Assembly: GCF_024362695.1 (NCBI RefSeq)
Contig: NC_065407.1
Location: 8,432,001 to 8,496,000 of the forward strand
Length of the DNA: 64,000 bases
Source: Pectinophora gossypiella
Lineage: Eukaryota > Arthropoda > Insecta > Lepidoptera > Gelechiidae
Direction: 5' to 3'
Part shown: positions 1 through 12,055 of the stretch, piece after piece
Layout: every line of letters begins with the position of its first letter
Position numbering within the stretch: position 1 is the stretch's first letter
The notes under the pieces: generated by a model
The model's input: the letters and a program-made list of their open reading frames with translations, nothing else
Told to the model about the DNA's origin: nothing
The model's database searches: none
Program-made: the position numbers and the translations under genes

Positions 1-199
1 AATATTATGTTGAGGAAACGAAAAGATAAAGATGGACTATATTTATAAGTCATGTATTTGTATTGTTTTGAATTATTGTTTTTAATGAATATATTATTTA
101 ACATTTTCTGCATTAGCACGACAGATTGTTTGCCTTCGTGACTGCGTGGGAATTAATCGCAGAGTGTAGACGTCTGGGAATGTATTGTTTATATTATTA

Positions 200-745
200 A
201 TCACCTGAGGAGTGGGTGAGGCCCCGATGCTCGTAAAATCTCGCCCTTATGATTTCATGGCGTCGGCGGCCGGAGGCAGTAGGAATTTTTCGTTTTATTT
301 TATGATGCCGCGCTCTGTCGCGGAGAAATATTGGCTCAGCGGAATAGCTCGTAAAGAAAGCAGTTTTCTTTCCGCGGGTTACGCACCCCTGTATCTCGCC
401 AACACTGGAGGGCTCTTTAAAAACTCTTACTATCTAACTCACTATTTAACTCTTACTAACACTGAAGATTTTATTAAGCAGCTTGCTCGTTGGTACCAAC
501 TTTCAATCCCTATAAACCATGCCGATGGGGTTTTCTCAACGGATCGGACCTGAGCTGCGTGTGTGGTGTTACGCCACAGACTATGGCTCACCTGATATCT
601 TGCCCCGCGTGCCCTGATACCTGTACACGAGAGGACCTGATGAATGCCACCGAAAATGCTGTCTGGGTGGCAAAATACTGGGCTGAAAAAATCTGAATGC
701 CATCGAAACGACAAGAAGAAGATGCCGATAATACTCGAACGATAA
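200..745 (+). mobile_element. Decayed LINE 3' end (C-terminal part of the reverse transcriptase ORF)
   Basis: The frame read at 490-696 ends in a Cys/His-bearing tail (CVCG, then QTMAHLISCPACP, then CTREDL, AVWVAKYWAEKI and stop). This resembles the C-terminal zinc-knuckle-like end of insect non-LTR retrotransposon ORF2 proteins. Just after the stop is a purine-rich GAAGAAG stretch, as at many LINE 3' ends. The open frame upstream (212-553) is in another phase and does not resemble a known protein, so the element is frameshifted and truncated. The clade is not certain. Confidence 0.6.
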
Positions 746-1089
746 AATGACTGCGCAGACATATAGGTTTTATATCCAAATCATGCATTAAACATGTATC
801 AGAAGCAAGTTATCTTAATAAATAAGACTCCAAAATGACATAAAAATATAAATTTAAAAATAGGTGTATTTCTCTGAAATTCTTCCGAATAGTAATGTTT
901 ACAACATAACCGTCGTATGCCAATTTCTCATAAGAGTTTGCTTACCACGGCTTACGACCACAGCTATATTTAAGTCTACTGCCATTAATCTAATTTCTTA
1001 AACTAAATCAAAATGCACAAATAGTTGTCCATCAGAATCATTGGAAACACGTCAGGTCACTTGTATTTTATCTGCAATAGAGATGTAGA

Positions 1090-1425
1090 GCTGTGGTAGC
1101 CCAGTTGGTAGAACGCTTGCCTCTCACTTTGAGGTCGCAGGTTCGAATCCAGCACAGGGCTAATCCAATGTTAGTCAAATTTGTTTTCGAATTCATATTT
1201 GGATCATAAATGTTTATCACTTGCTCAGCTGTGAAGGAAAACATCGTGAGGAAACCCACTCCCGAGAAATGCATTTTCGGAGGTATGTGACCTAACCTGT
1301 ATTGGGCTGGTTTTCCCTTCGTAGGTATGAGAGTCAGATAGGCAGTCGCTTTTGTAAAAAACCGGACCTGTCAAATCTTCAGGTTAGGTAAGCGGACCCT
1401 GTGAAACGGGACAATGCTAGAGAGA
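1090..1425 (+). repeat. tRNA-derived SINE, family A (near full length)
   Basis: The head carries a Pol III A box (TGGTAGCCCAGTTGG) and B box (GGTTCGAATCC, near 1140). A tRNA-unrelated body follows with the conserved blocks GGCAGTCGCTT and TCTTCAGGTTAG. Related copies lie near 7.5 kb and 40.2 kb on the minus strand, with fragments near 12.9 kb and 46.4 kb. There is no cloverleaf closure, so this is a SINE and not a tRNA gene. Confidence 0.8.
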
Positions 1426-1426
1426 T

Positions 1427-1736
1427 CTTCTTTTCCTATCGTGTGGGTTGTGAGGTGGATTACCAACCATATTGACCCAGGTGTCAGGCCCCTGACATGG
1501 CTCATGTAACGACTACTCACTTACATCAGTAAATAATAACCGGGACCCACAGCTTAACGTGTTTTCCGAAGCACGGATCATCTTACTTTCAGACAATCAG
1601 GTGATCAGCCTGTAATGTCCTAATCAATAATCTAGGGATCACAAAGTGATTTTTCAGATTTGTCCCCACCAGGATTCGAACCCGGGACATCTGTATTGTG
1701 AGCACAACGCTCAACCACTGGACCACGGAGGCCGTT
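1427..1736 (-). repeat. tRNA-derived SINE, family B
   Basis: On the minus strand it begins GGCCTCCGTGGTCCAGTGG (A box) and carries GGTTCGAATCC (B box). The body includes GATGATCCGTGCTTCGGAA and the tail CCCACACGATAGGAAAAG. It lies directly after the family A SINE. Confidence 0.8.
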
Positions 1737-2594
1737 AATGTTAGAAAGATGATGATAGAGCAATGTAGATATTAGTTCCTAGCCCCATCGCCGGCCGGGT
1801 AAATCAACCGGCAGACGGTTTGCCGATTCACATCTTTCACACATCATTATTCAAGGTAAGTGGACAGCTCGGTCAGTTAGTGTATGAGTAACAAAAAATC
1901 TGAAGGGTTATATACGCTGTATGGATATCGATCGATACCTACCTAAGTTAAGATTATTAATTATATATATATACAAGTTGCATGTATAAACACACTGCCC
2001 ACACATGTCTCCTTATAAAACAACTAGGGGACACGTCACCAAATTATTCAAATGCAATTTTATGAATGACAGATTACTTAAATTTCCAACATCGAAGGCT
2101 CGGTACATACTTACACGATATTAGCTGTTAGTGTTATAGTAGCGAGTGTTTCCGCCTTTCAAGATAATCGCGAACAGAGATAGTCCCTGGGCAGCTGCTG
2201 TCAACCTGCCGCAACCCATTTGTAGATTCTAAATATTGCAGAAGTACCAGTAACATAGGTTCACATATACAACCTGTATTTTTAAGCCTTCTTCGACCAA
2301 AAAAAAAAACATACAGAATGTACTTTCGCTTGATAAGATGGTGCAAAATACGCGCGTATTTAGGGACAATTAAGAATTAATTTGATGGTAGGATATATAA
2401 GAATACCTACGTCAAATGTTTGGTAACCACGATGATGGTGATAAACGGATCTGTAAGTACCTGTATTCAATTCCGAAAATTGGAGTAATTAAGACATTGA
2501 TTAGACTAGGTAAGCGTGGTTCATTTTAGCTACATGTTAGCATACGATGAATCAAGTGTTATTGCGGTCAGTTTCCAGTAGACTACAAAAATCT
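1737..2594. other. Intergenic stretch, no gene seen
   Basis: AT-rich sequence with no recognisable coding frame. The ORFs here are short and show no family resemblance. Confidence 0.5.
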
Positions 2595-2886
2595 AACGGC
2601 CTTCGTGGTCCACTGGTTAAATGTTCTGCTCACGATCCGGAGGTCCCGGGTTCGAATCCCGGTGGGAACAAATCACTTTGTGATCCCTAGTTTGGTTAGG
2701 ACATTGCAGGCTGATCACATGATTGTCCAGAAGTAAGATGATCCGTGCTTCGGAAGGCACGTTAAGCCGTTGGTCCCGGTTACTACTTACTGATGTAAGT
2801 ACGTAGTCGTTATTTGTTTTAACCCCTGACACCGCGGTTGATGGGGTTGGTAATCCACTCACAACCTACACGATAGAAGAAGAAGA
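2595..2886 (+). repeat. tRNA-derived SINE, family B
   Basis: Near full-length copy: the tRNA-like head with GGTTCGAATCCCGG near 2650, then TAAGATGATCCGTGCTTCGG, ending ACACGATAGAAGAAGAAG. The AAG-rich end is the usual 3' tail of this family in the window. Confidence 0.8.
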
Positions 2887-3269
2887 CAAAAATCTAAAAA
2901 TCTTTTTACGTAGTTACTTTACTGTTTGTAGTATGTTATATGGTGCCGATTCAGAAGATTCAACAATCCGATCGCACACCTCTCCAGAGCGCTCGTGTCC
3001 TGGTCGCACTCTGATTGATGGAACAGTCAATGCGATTGAGATGATGGATTACCATACTACGAATATGATACCTAAGTAGCTTTCCATTTGGATTTTCACA
3101 TCATTTGTGAGTGAATAGTTTATTTTGGGTACCTAGTTGGTGTACTATAGTATGTAGCTTGATTACCTTCTAAGTATCTTCAATGGGGTGATTTGCAAGA
3201 GAACGAAAATATTTGCGTAAACAAACGGAGGCTTTACTTGACTTTCTGTAGATAAATTGTGCTGTAAAT

Positions 3270-3597
3270 GTTTCTTCTTCTTCTATCGCGTGGGTTATGA
3301 GGTGGATTACCAACCTCATCATCCCTGGTGTCAGGGTTATTATTGAGCCGCCAAAGGCCCCTGACATGGCTCATGTAACGACTACTTATATCAGTAAGTA
3401 ATAACCGGGACCAACGGCTTAACGTGCCTTCCGAAGCACGGATCATCTTACTTTCAGACAATCAGGTGATCAACCTGTAATGTCCTAATCAAACTGGGGA
3501 TCACAAAGTAATTTTTGTGTTAATTCCCCACCGAGATTCGACTCCGGGACCTCCGGATCGTGAGCCCAACGCTCAACCACTGGACCACGGAGATCGT
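3270..3597 (-). repeat. tRNA-derived SINE, family B
   Basis: Full-length minus-strand copy that reads from the tRNA-like head (near 3597) to the AAG-rich tail (near 3272). It retains the TTATTGAGCCGCCAAAGGCC block (on the + strand) that is lost in the copy at 1427-1736. Confidence 0.8.
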
Positions 3598-4180
3598 AAA
3601 TGCTGTAATAGATACGTGCTTACAACCTATAACTTAAAGTAAGTGATAGTAGAAGTATAGAATATATGTACGTATGAGTATTAGAGTTTCGCGTAAAGAT
3701 TATAATTATAAAGATTGCGTCAAAAAGAACACCAAGATAGTAATTACAAAAAAAAACATCCCCATTACATAGTAAAAGAATAAAGTACTACCCTCTACAT
3801 TTCCCAAGTAAAAATATCTCGAACGAAACGTAAATAATGTAGTGTACATAACAAGTAAATTACTTATGTAAGAACAAACGAGAAACTCTAAGAGCCTGAG
3901 AAGTGTTGGTGGATGCTCCGCAAGGAAAACACATCCTAGTTCTCATTTGCTGAAAGTAGCTGTAATGATAATAGATTAGATGTGGGTATTAGATGTGTTG
4001 AGTGAAGCAAACGTGGAATCATCGCCGGCAACCATTACGGTAATGTGGATTGCTGACTTGAGGAATGACCAGCCCGATGCTCATAATTAACGCACTAATC
4101 ACTGAACAAATGGACCTGAATATTTCCTATGATTTTTTTGTGTGTTCTCACACACTATAACGCTACTAGGACAGGCTACT

Positions 4181-4320
4181 TTTTTTTGACTTGACTTATT
4201 GTAGATTGGCCGCAGATGGCATTAACTACTTGGCCGGACAAATGGGGAGCGCTGAAGGCTCGCACCCGGTACAAAGTTTAAGACAACAGGCCTGAGGGTG
4301 CCCAGTTGGACGAGGACAGG
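4181..4320 (+). repeat. Interspersed repeat family C, partial copy
   Basis: Begins after a T-run with TTGACTTATTGTAGATTGGC and continues through ACTACTTGGCCGGACAAATG. The same sequence occurs at 17740-18090 (minus), 11770-12000 (plus, inner part), 59880-59975 (plus) and 10734-10790 (minus). I do not recognise a named family. Confidence 0.6.
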
Positions 4321-5365
4321 CTACAAATCCTAGGAAAGCACTTTATTTAATGCATTAGGTGTCTACTAGATTCGCGAGGTTTTCTCCATCTCTGATCTGG
4401 TCTTGCAGCTAAAATGAAGTGAACTAACTTATTTTTTTATATCCCTCACATGAAATGAAAGCAAAATATATTGTTAAGGGTGAATTGCAAAAGTGAAAAA
4501 AAAAGTTGTCTTGGCTGAGAACGGTAGTGCAAAGTTCTGCTAAATGATTTTGAATATTTTTTCTGGGTAAAGTAAATAGTCCTCTACCTTGGCAAAAAAA
4601 ATCATTCAGTTTCAGCAACTGTAACACGCTGAAAAATTTTTTTAAAGTGTCATTTTATCATTTCGGTAGCTTGTCCGTAACTCATTATCGCTTATAAAAT
4701 GTCTTGCTCTACAATTATTTTCTATTATTGGGATTTAAATTGATAGAATTTCGTTAAATTATTAAATAATCTAACAACAAAAGCTATTTCTGTCTGTTTA
4801 CCTTTCTTCTCGTACATTTGACAGGCAGTTAAATTTTGTCCGAAAAAAAGTTATCATTTCAGAGGACAGTAAGTTTTGGTAGAATAACTCCGTGTACATT
4901 GCGTCTATGACACCTCCTTACCTGCCAACACCTCGCATTGGTTCGGCTCGACCGCTAGATGTGAACATACCCGTCACAGCGTGTAATGGTTTCCCGCCAG
5001 AAAAAGAAATTTATCATTTCGGTGATAGGGGGACAAAAAAAAATCAGTAAAAAATCATTTCGGTAGCCATTATAACTCGTGTTAGATTAGTTCAATTTAT
5101 TTCATATTGATGTGTTAAATCGGCTGCAAGTACTGTTTTGTTTGAGAAGTGTCGATTTTTCGATAGTTATTTAAATTCACAGTTTATACAAAAATAACCT
5201 GTTTTTTATCATCTCGGTGTTATCATTCCGGTGGATTCGGTGGACTGAAATGCCAATAACAGTCCATGGGAATGATAAGTAACACTGAAATGATAAAACC
5301 GTTAAGTTTTAGAGATCCGTGTGTTAAATTTTTGTTTCGAATTAGGTATTGTTTTAAGGGCCTTT

Positions 5366-5535
5366 TTAACAGTTCTGTGGAGCTATTTTATTTTTCCTCG
5401 AGATGATCTCATGGTTTTCCAAAACCATTTTGGGTGATTGGAAAACGTCATATAACCTTCTATCAAACTCCTCTTTCTGCTTTTCTCGGTAACCTTGAAT
5501 ACCCAGACTTATCCATTCTTTAGATCCTGGTGGAC
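5366..5535 (-). pseudogene. Possible fragment of a coding region (unrecognised) next to the LINE insertion
   Basis: A minus-strand frame encodes a charged segment including KEWISLGIQGYREKQKEEFD and ends with a stop at 5366. It looks more protein-like than chance frames nearby and lies within the putative DNA transposon, upstream of the LINE insertion point. It could be the last piece of that element's protein. No family is recognised. Confidence 0.2.
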
Positions 5536-7350
5536 ACTGGCCTAGATAAAATAGTTTGCACCAGTGTCTACCGATCGCACAGCGGTAACTCTGAGACAAA
5601 CAGGTTATTCACCTACCTCAGTAGGACAGTGGAGTTGGCACGGCGGAGGTATCTCTCAGCGCAACTTGTTCTTCTCCGGGACTCCAACTCCCACCAGCAA
5701 GAGTGGTTGTTCCCATTCCAGAAGACCAACCATGCTGGCAAAGAGGCGCAAGCTTTTGCCATGTGTGGCAAAATCTCTCACATCTGGTGAATTGCGTTAC
5801 AAAGATACCTGACGTTGCTAACTATAGCGCCAACTGCTTGGACCTTTTACTGATAACTGATCCGGACCAATATCAATCTCTATCAGTGACTTCCCCCTTG
5901 GGAACATCCGACCATTGTCTGGTGAGATATGTATCTGTCTATTCCCCACCTGATTCTAGCCCCAGAGGATCGAGGCAAATATGGTGACACACGCTAGCAA
6001 ATTGGGATGAGATGCGGCACTTTTTCGCAAACCTATCCTTGGCGTGAGGTTTGCTTTTCTTCAGAAGACTCGACGAGCTGCGGAGATGCCATATTAGTTG
6101 TCAGGCAATGGAATACTCTATCCCATTTTCTGACATATCATCTGACGATAAGGCTCGCTCATGGTACATCGCGGAGTATGCTAGTGCAGAAGCTCTAATA
6201 TGCCTCCTAACATGCGGGCTCTGAAAAATTACCTGAATACCGCTGCAGTGTCTTGCAAGAAGACAATGCGCAGGGCACGTTTCGACAATATTGGCCAAAT
6301 TGATGCCAAACTAACTGAGCTGGTAGTAAAACCTTTTAGCCGCTAGTCAAATCGGTCGAAGCAAACTTCTGCCGTATAAAAATGCTTCGCACTCTAGACG
6401 TGAATAAGGTCAGTAGTCCTGATGATATCCCAGCAATAGTACTGCGGAACTGTGCACCTGAATAGTCTCCTACTGACACGCCTCTACCTGCTCTCTCTGG
6501 GTTCAGGACAATTCCCGAAACCATGGAACCTTGCCAATGTGCAGTGTATGCCCAAAAAAGGCACTCGTACCAACCCTGCTAACTACCGTCCCATCTCGGC
6601 ACAACCGCCGCTAATCCTGAACAACCGCCTCCTGGCGTACCTTGAAGCCAACAATTTACTCAGAGATAGGTCAACTGATGTTCTTCTTGTGTATGCTACA
6701 CGCTTATGGAGTGAAGCAATCTAGAATCAAGGCGAGGATCTTGTTATGTCCCTTGATATATTCAGGATCCCTTCTAGCCTATGTAATTGGATAGATAGGG
6801 ATAGATTGATTCGGGTAGTAGTTGATGGGTGCTTGTCTGATCTACATGCTATTAATGCCAGACTTCCTCAGGGATCTGTTCTCTCCGCCACGTTTTTTCT
6901 ATCAATGATCTGCTGATTATGCCCAGTATCTTTAGGCATGCAGACGATAGCACAGTGACGGAGAGATACATGTCCAATGCACGCGTAAGCACCAGAGATG
7001 ATAGTGCCCTCAGAGAGGATCTTGTGAATCGTGTGAAACTGCCCCTTAAGTCCGTCTCAGACTGGGGTGACAACAAGTAGGTTGGACTCAACGCTTCCAT
7101 GACCCAGGCGTGTCTGTTCACCGCAAAACGGAGTCCTTTCCTCCTGACTGGGACTTTCCGGAGTGAATTACCAACCATCTCGAGCTCTTGGGTATGGATA
7201 TAACTTCCAACTCGTTATAATCTAGGAGACTTCAAGACTAGGGTGAATAGGCATTTGCTAGGTAAGTGTGATCCACCCTAGACCACATCGTCATTTACCA
7301 TCAGGTGAGATTGTGGTCCTACGTGAACCTATATTATTTAAAAAAAATGT
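5530..7350 (+). mobile_element. Degenerate CR1/jockey-type LINE (endonuclease and reverse transcriptase remnants)
   Basis: Frame-shifted pieces read in order along a non-LTR retrotransposon. First come endonuclease fragments: VYRSHSGNSET, then AQLVLLRDSNSHQQEWL (family form usually GDFN), then TSPLGTSDHCLV with the terminal SDH motif. Then come reverse transcriptase fragments: NVQCMPKKGTRTNPANYRPI, LPQGSVLSATFF, and HADDST (the catalytic-loop equivalent). Last is a tail with FKTRVNRHLLG, then ACCATCAGGTGAGATTG, typical of lepidopteran CR1-like 3' ends, finishing in an A-rich stretch near 7350. Many stops and shifts make it inactive. Confidence 0.75.
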
Positions 7351-7409
7351 AGGTAAGTAATAAAGAAGCAATTACAATAGCCACAAAAAAGACATATTGA
7401 CAATAAGCA

Positions 7410-7690
7410 TCATCCCCCTAGCATTATACTTATTTTTCACAGGGTCCGCTTACCTAACTTGAAGATTTGACAGGTCCAGTATTTTACAGAAGCGACTGCC
7501 TGTCTCACCTTCCAACCCACGAAGGGGAAACTAGCCCAATACACATTAGGTCACATACCTCCGAAAATGGAATTTTCGGGAATGTGGGTTTCCTCACGAT
7601 GTTTTTCTTCACCGCTGAGCATGTGACAATCATTTCTGATCTAAACATGAATTACCTTACCACCCTTAGCTACCACGGCTCCACATATTG
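7410..7690 (-). repeat. tRNA-derived SINE, family A, head degraded
   Basis: Minus-strand copy containing the CCTAACTTGAAGATTTGACAG and AAGCGACTGCCTG blocks (as seen on the + strand) and the AAAACATCGTGAGGAAACCC block (minus). The tRNA-like head is truncated. Confidence 0.65.
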
Positions 7691-7804
7691 ACAACAACTA
7701 AATGCATTTTTTATTGCTCGATGAAAGAAACGAACAACAATCTATTACTATTAGTAAATAGTATTAAACTATTTTTTATTTAGCAAGTATTGAACTATTT
7801 ATCT

Positions 7805-7950
7805 AAGAATGTATAGATCGATCTCCACCAACCCGCAGTGGAGCAGCGTGATGGAGTATGCTCCATACCCTCCTCCCCCCCCCCCCCCCCCGGTTAATTG
7901 AGAGTAGGCCTGTGCCCAGCAGTGGGACGTATATAGGCTATTTATGTATA
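7805..7950 (+). repeat. SINE family D fragment with a C17 homopolymer
   Basis: Contains CAACCCGCAGTGGAGCAGCG and GGAGTATGCTCCATACC, then a run of 17 C at 7875-7891, then GGCCTGTGCCCAGCAGTGGG. These blocks recur in inverse orientation at 16769-17053 and near 63.2 kb. Confidence 0.6.
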
Positions 7951-8297
7951 AATCAAACTTCACTTTGTACGGAACCCTAGCTAAGCAGCACAATTTTTCT
8001 TGACTGTATCATTTCCGTGGGTTAATTTCATTTCAGTGGACTCATTATCATTTCAGTGTACATTTATATCATTTCGGTGTATATTTATATCATTTCAGTG
8101 GGTACTTATCATTTCAGTGGACTCATAAAAATTCAATTTTAAATATCTCAGTAAGTTTCGATCGTATTTGATGCCCACTCACGCACATAATTCAAAATAG
8201 GTTAAAGTTTTATTTGTCGTCAAATATGTGAAGAAAAGTATTAAAATAAAAAATCTCACCGAAATGATAAAAAAATGAGACTTGTTGAAATTCACCC

Positions 8298-11200
8298 GTA
8301 AGTCTCATTGTGATGTATACGACACATCGATTATGTGTGAAAGCAATAATAATGTTTAGTGTTCGAGTATTATCAGCATTTGAAATCTCCCATAACTATG
8401 GACGTAAATCGTTTGGAATAGTAAAATTTAATTGCGATACTTGTACACTGCAACGTATTCATTAATCCAGTTTAAGTATCGCTCGTTTGGAGCCAACTAA
8501 ACTCAAGCGATACCGGGTGAGCTAAAAATGGTGCAATTTCACTTGATTGTAATGATTTTCTGGAAAGTAGTGCTTACGTAAACCAAGATTATGGCTTACT
8601 ACCTCAGGTGTTAACCTACCCACATTAAATAATATCCAATCCTATTCCAATATCACACTTACGATTTTAATTAATGAAACTCAAAAAAAGTTAAATATTT
8701 CGACGGCTTTATTTACTTATAATTATGTTCGTTGGTGTTGTGTTACCGTAATATATGTGTTCATATATTGCAGCAAATATTGCATTCCCCGCAGCAGAAT
8801 TTTGCCGATAATTAATTTCGCTATGCCAAGAATGTTTTAAAAACAAAAATATCTTTTGAAATTGAAAGAGCTTTATTAAAAGCGTGTTTATACAAACACC
8901 GGGATATTTTTAATCCCGGTTTAAAATAAAATATTTTATCTATAGTATAAAAGATTTCATAATAAAATTAAAATATAAGCACTTAAGTAAGTATTAGCAA
9001 TAAATAAATGTGCATACAGTTCAGAGGAAATCAAGTTTTTCAATAAGCCTGGCAGTTAGGTAGTAAGTTTTTTCTGTAGTCGAAACGGGCGCCGATAAAT
9101 TCAGTTTCAGTCGGAAAGGTTTATTCGTTTACGTAAACTTTGAGATTGGCTCTAACAAGGCTGGGGCGGCGGGAACGCCGGTGATTTCTACTCTTAAAAT
9201 CCAATTTAAATGCATTCCTCTGTGCCACAGGAGCCCCGATACGCTCCGGGGACCAATTAACTTATTCATCCTTAACATTTCATTGCTCAACTTTGATACT
9301 ACTTTTGTGATTTTACTTTTAACCTTTAGCTGTTCGTGTGGACTGAAGTTGTTCAACTTAAGATTTAGTCGGATTTAAATGTCCCATTGCGAAATAGACT
9401 CGTGTTGAAGTTCTATGAACTTAAATTGGATGCTATTCAGGCTTTTTCATTGTGAAAACAGATATTCTACCTACAAACATAGGCAATACAAGCAACCTCG
9501 TAATATTCGTCGACAAAGTTGCGCATCGTCAAACGAAGTATCAAGAAAGTCATTTAAAATGCAATTTAGGACCCCTAATAGAAACGTTCGCACTAAGAAT
9601 TGTTGCAAAGTGTAATGGGTTCAGGTGAAATTAACGCAGAAAAATAGGAAAAGTTAGAACGAGTTTCCCGCCAAGGGTTTTTTCCGACGGCAAGTAGCGC
9701 TGTGATTGTAAACTCCTGAATTTATAATGCCATTTCCGAACTCACTTCATCGAGAAGTTTAAACCGGTTCGTAATTTTACTTGCAAGTAATACCCTCGCA
9801 TTCGCAGGTAAATTCAATAACTTCAAACTCGCCAAACAATTTCTTTTCAAATTTTCACTTCTCGAAGTTGATACTTTTTTCTTTGGAATATCTCGATTTC
9901 CAGATATTCTCATTGTACCTACTTACTTAAGTTTGAAATTTAAATGCAAAGTTCTTGGAAGTATTATTATCAATTGTTTTATTTTGTGTTTGTATATTTC
10001 TGTAAAAAATATAAGTATATATACGCTGTATAGCTATAAAACATCATCTTAATTTGTTTGTTTTGTAAAATATAAAGCATTCTTTAAATTGTAGAAAAAT
10101 ATACAATATTGCGTCCTGGATCGGACACGGACCCTATTTATTTGAAAAGGTTGCGATGACTCAAGCAGATTTGCAAGATATCTGTGCGCTCTGTGGATTA
10201 CTTTGCAAGTCTTTTATGCGAAGAGGGCAGTATCATCACTACTTAAGGATATTAAAATCCCTTCTATTTGTGTAAGGAGCTTGTTTTCTTGCTGACGGCG
10301 GCCGCTGCGAATAATCCAGATGGAGCCGAGAGGACATTGATAGCTTCATAAAAAAAGTACCCGTGTGTGTGGTTCTTTGTATGTTCGATCTAATTAAAAT
10401 GATTGAGACGTACCTACTTAATAACGGCGTGGGAATTTTTATGTAAACGAAGTAATTGTAGAACGCTTCCTTTACAAATGAAATGCGTTATTGCTCGGTA
10501 TGAGCATTGTAAAAAAATGACTTTACGCTCTTCCGATACATTGCGAGATATAATGAGCTAATAATTTATATTAATGAGTAGTCAACTGCTTGTTTTGTAT
10601 TTTTTCAAGGATGATACAATATTACGATTAACAAATAAGTAAATTGCGATTTATAAAAATACAGCATTTTTACATATTTGTTTATTTATTTTATAATTAA
10701 TCAACAACAAACTTTGTGTAAAACTGAGGATTCGGTCAAGTAGTTAATGCCATTTGCGGCAAATCTACAAAAAATCACGAAAAAAAAGTTTTTATCTTTT
10801 TTTGTGCTGTGTTTTTCTTAAGTATTATTATTATTGTTTTTGTCATGTACTTGTAAAAATAAATAAATATCAATTATATAAACTAATAAGTAATGATGCT
10901 CATATAAAAAATATGAATTTATATTTTAAAGTATCAGGTAAGTATATCGTAGGTAAGTTATGCCGCCGCTTAGGACCATGCGTATACTTACATGCAATGG
11001 TCATTATTTTCTAAAGATATTATTTTGCTCGTTTTAAATGCATAAAGATTGTCGATTTATCAGTGACCTCGTGCTGGTAAACTCTCCACAAGTTATGTAA
11101 ATTGATGTATTCCCAATTGGGTTATCACCAAACTCGATCCCAGTCAGTGCAAATCTTTAGGTGCCACACGATTGGTCGTTTAACTTGAGATATTTCGTTC

Positions 11201-11765
11201 CTTATTTTTTTACTGTAAGTATTATGAACATTTTACTACGTACTTACTGATACTTTTTGATCAACTCTTTTAGATTCCTTTTATAGTCCATATTATCTAC
11301 TTATATTTTTATGAATTTATCTACTTATCTGTTAAAATTATTATATTTGGGGTAATTAATTTGATGTTCTTTACATATATTTATAGTTCACAACAATTTT
11401 TAAGTACTTTTTGATATAGGTAGTATATTCTTTTTCTGCGTAGTACCTAATTTATTTAAGATTGACTATTTAACAAAATTAGGTTATCCCTATGCTTTGT
11501 TTAATGTTTACTGTGTAAATAAAAATTCCAATAACATAGAAAGTCATTTAAATTACTAATTGTGATTATTAAATTGGGTATTTTACTAGCGGGCTAACCG
11601 ATAAGCGTGTTTTGGGAATCCTAATAAAAGTCTGCTAATATCAGTTCATTTATTATTGTTGTTATTTAATTATTATTTTTTATTTTATATATTCTTGTGA
11701 TTTATACGTTATACGCAATATATGATTTGCAGCAACTTTTTAAATTTTGAATATGACGCAGTTGG
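8298..11765. other. Intergenic, no gene recognised
   Basis: AT-rich sequence with only short frames lacking signal peptides or known motifs. It contains one repeat-family C fragment on the minus strand at 10734-10790 (CAAGTAGTTAATGCCATTTG on the + strand). Confidence 0.5.
10734..10790 (-). repeat. Repeat family C, short fragment
   Basis: Reads on the minus strand as the head of family C (TTTGCCGCAAATGGCATTAA, then CTACTTGACC). Only the outermost ~55 bases are present. Confidence 0.5.
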
Positions 11766-11769
11766 TTTC

Positions 11770-12000
11770 TCACGCGGTACAAAAAAGACAACAGATTTGA
11801 TGCTGTCCAGTTGGGAACGAATTTCGGTTCGGGGCGTCATCGGGGCGGCGAGAGATTTTTATGTTTAACACAATTAATCGACTCTAGAAGTCGATAGCGA
11901 TATGCGCCAAATGAGGGAATCATCGACCACGCCGACGGTGTCGATACCGGGTCCTGAAGTGTTTGTTGTCGCGAGCTGGTTGGCCGTTCTAGGCTAGCAT
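11770..12000 (+). repeat. Repeat family C fragment abutting the Ser-rich gene
   Basis: Matches the minus-strand copy at 17740-18090 through blocks CGATAGCGATATGCGC / CGATAGCGATAAGCGC, ATGAGGGA, CGACCACGCCG and GTCCTGAAGTGTTTG, then GCGAGCTGGTTGGC. It ends about 55 bases before the ATG of the gene at 12056, so the proximal upstream DNA of that gene is repeat-derived. Confidence 0.6.
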
Positions 12001-12039
12001 CTAGTTTAACCTTCGTACGTATCGTATCGTTTTATGATT

Positions 12040-12044
12040 TCAGT
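12040..12044 (+). promoter_or_regulatory. Candidate initiator (TCAGT) of the Ser-rich gene
   Basis: TCAGT is the classical arthropod initiator sequence and lies 12 bases before the start codon. No TATA-like sequence is seen about 30 bases upstream, and the resulting leader would be very short, so the true start may be elsewhere. Confidence 0.25.
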
Positions 12045-12055
12045 GATTTACAACC

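Larger units (their letters stand above)
4478..8297. mobile_element. Putative old DNA transposon with iterated ATCATTTCRGTG blocks, broken by nested LINE and SINE insertions
   Basis: The ends form an imperfect inverted repeat (GGGTGAATTGCAA at 4478-4490; TTGAAATTCACCC at 8285-8297). Inside each end lies a cluster of the same short block, TATCATTTC[GA]GTG: near 4656, 4852, 5012, 5053, 5206 and 5221, with inverted forms near 5270 and 5284; then near 8007, 8027, 8046, 8068, 8089 and 8108, with an inverted form near 8257. The middle is replaced by a CR1-like LINE (5530-7350), a SINE (7410-7690) and a SINE fragment (7805-7950). Repeated subterminal blocks are typical of cut-and-paste elements. The superfamily is unknown and no clear target duplication was found. 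Confidence 0.45.

Noticed and set aside
212..553. 113-codon ORF starting at GTG
   Set aside because: No ATG start or motif. The recognisable LINE C-terminus is in another frame just downstream.
1090..1165. Possible tRNA genes at SINE heads (also 2598, 13355, 45605, 58786)
   Set aside because: A and B boxes are present but acceptor stems do not pair and each is followed by a repeated SINE body.
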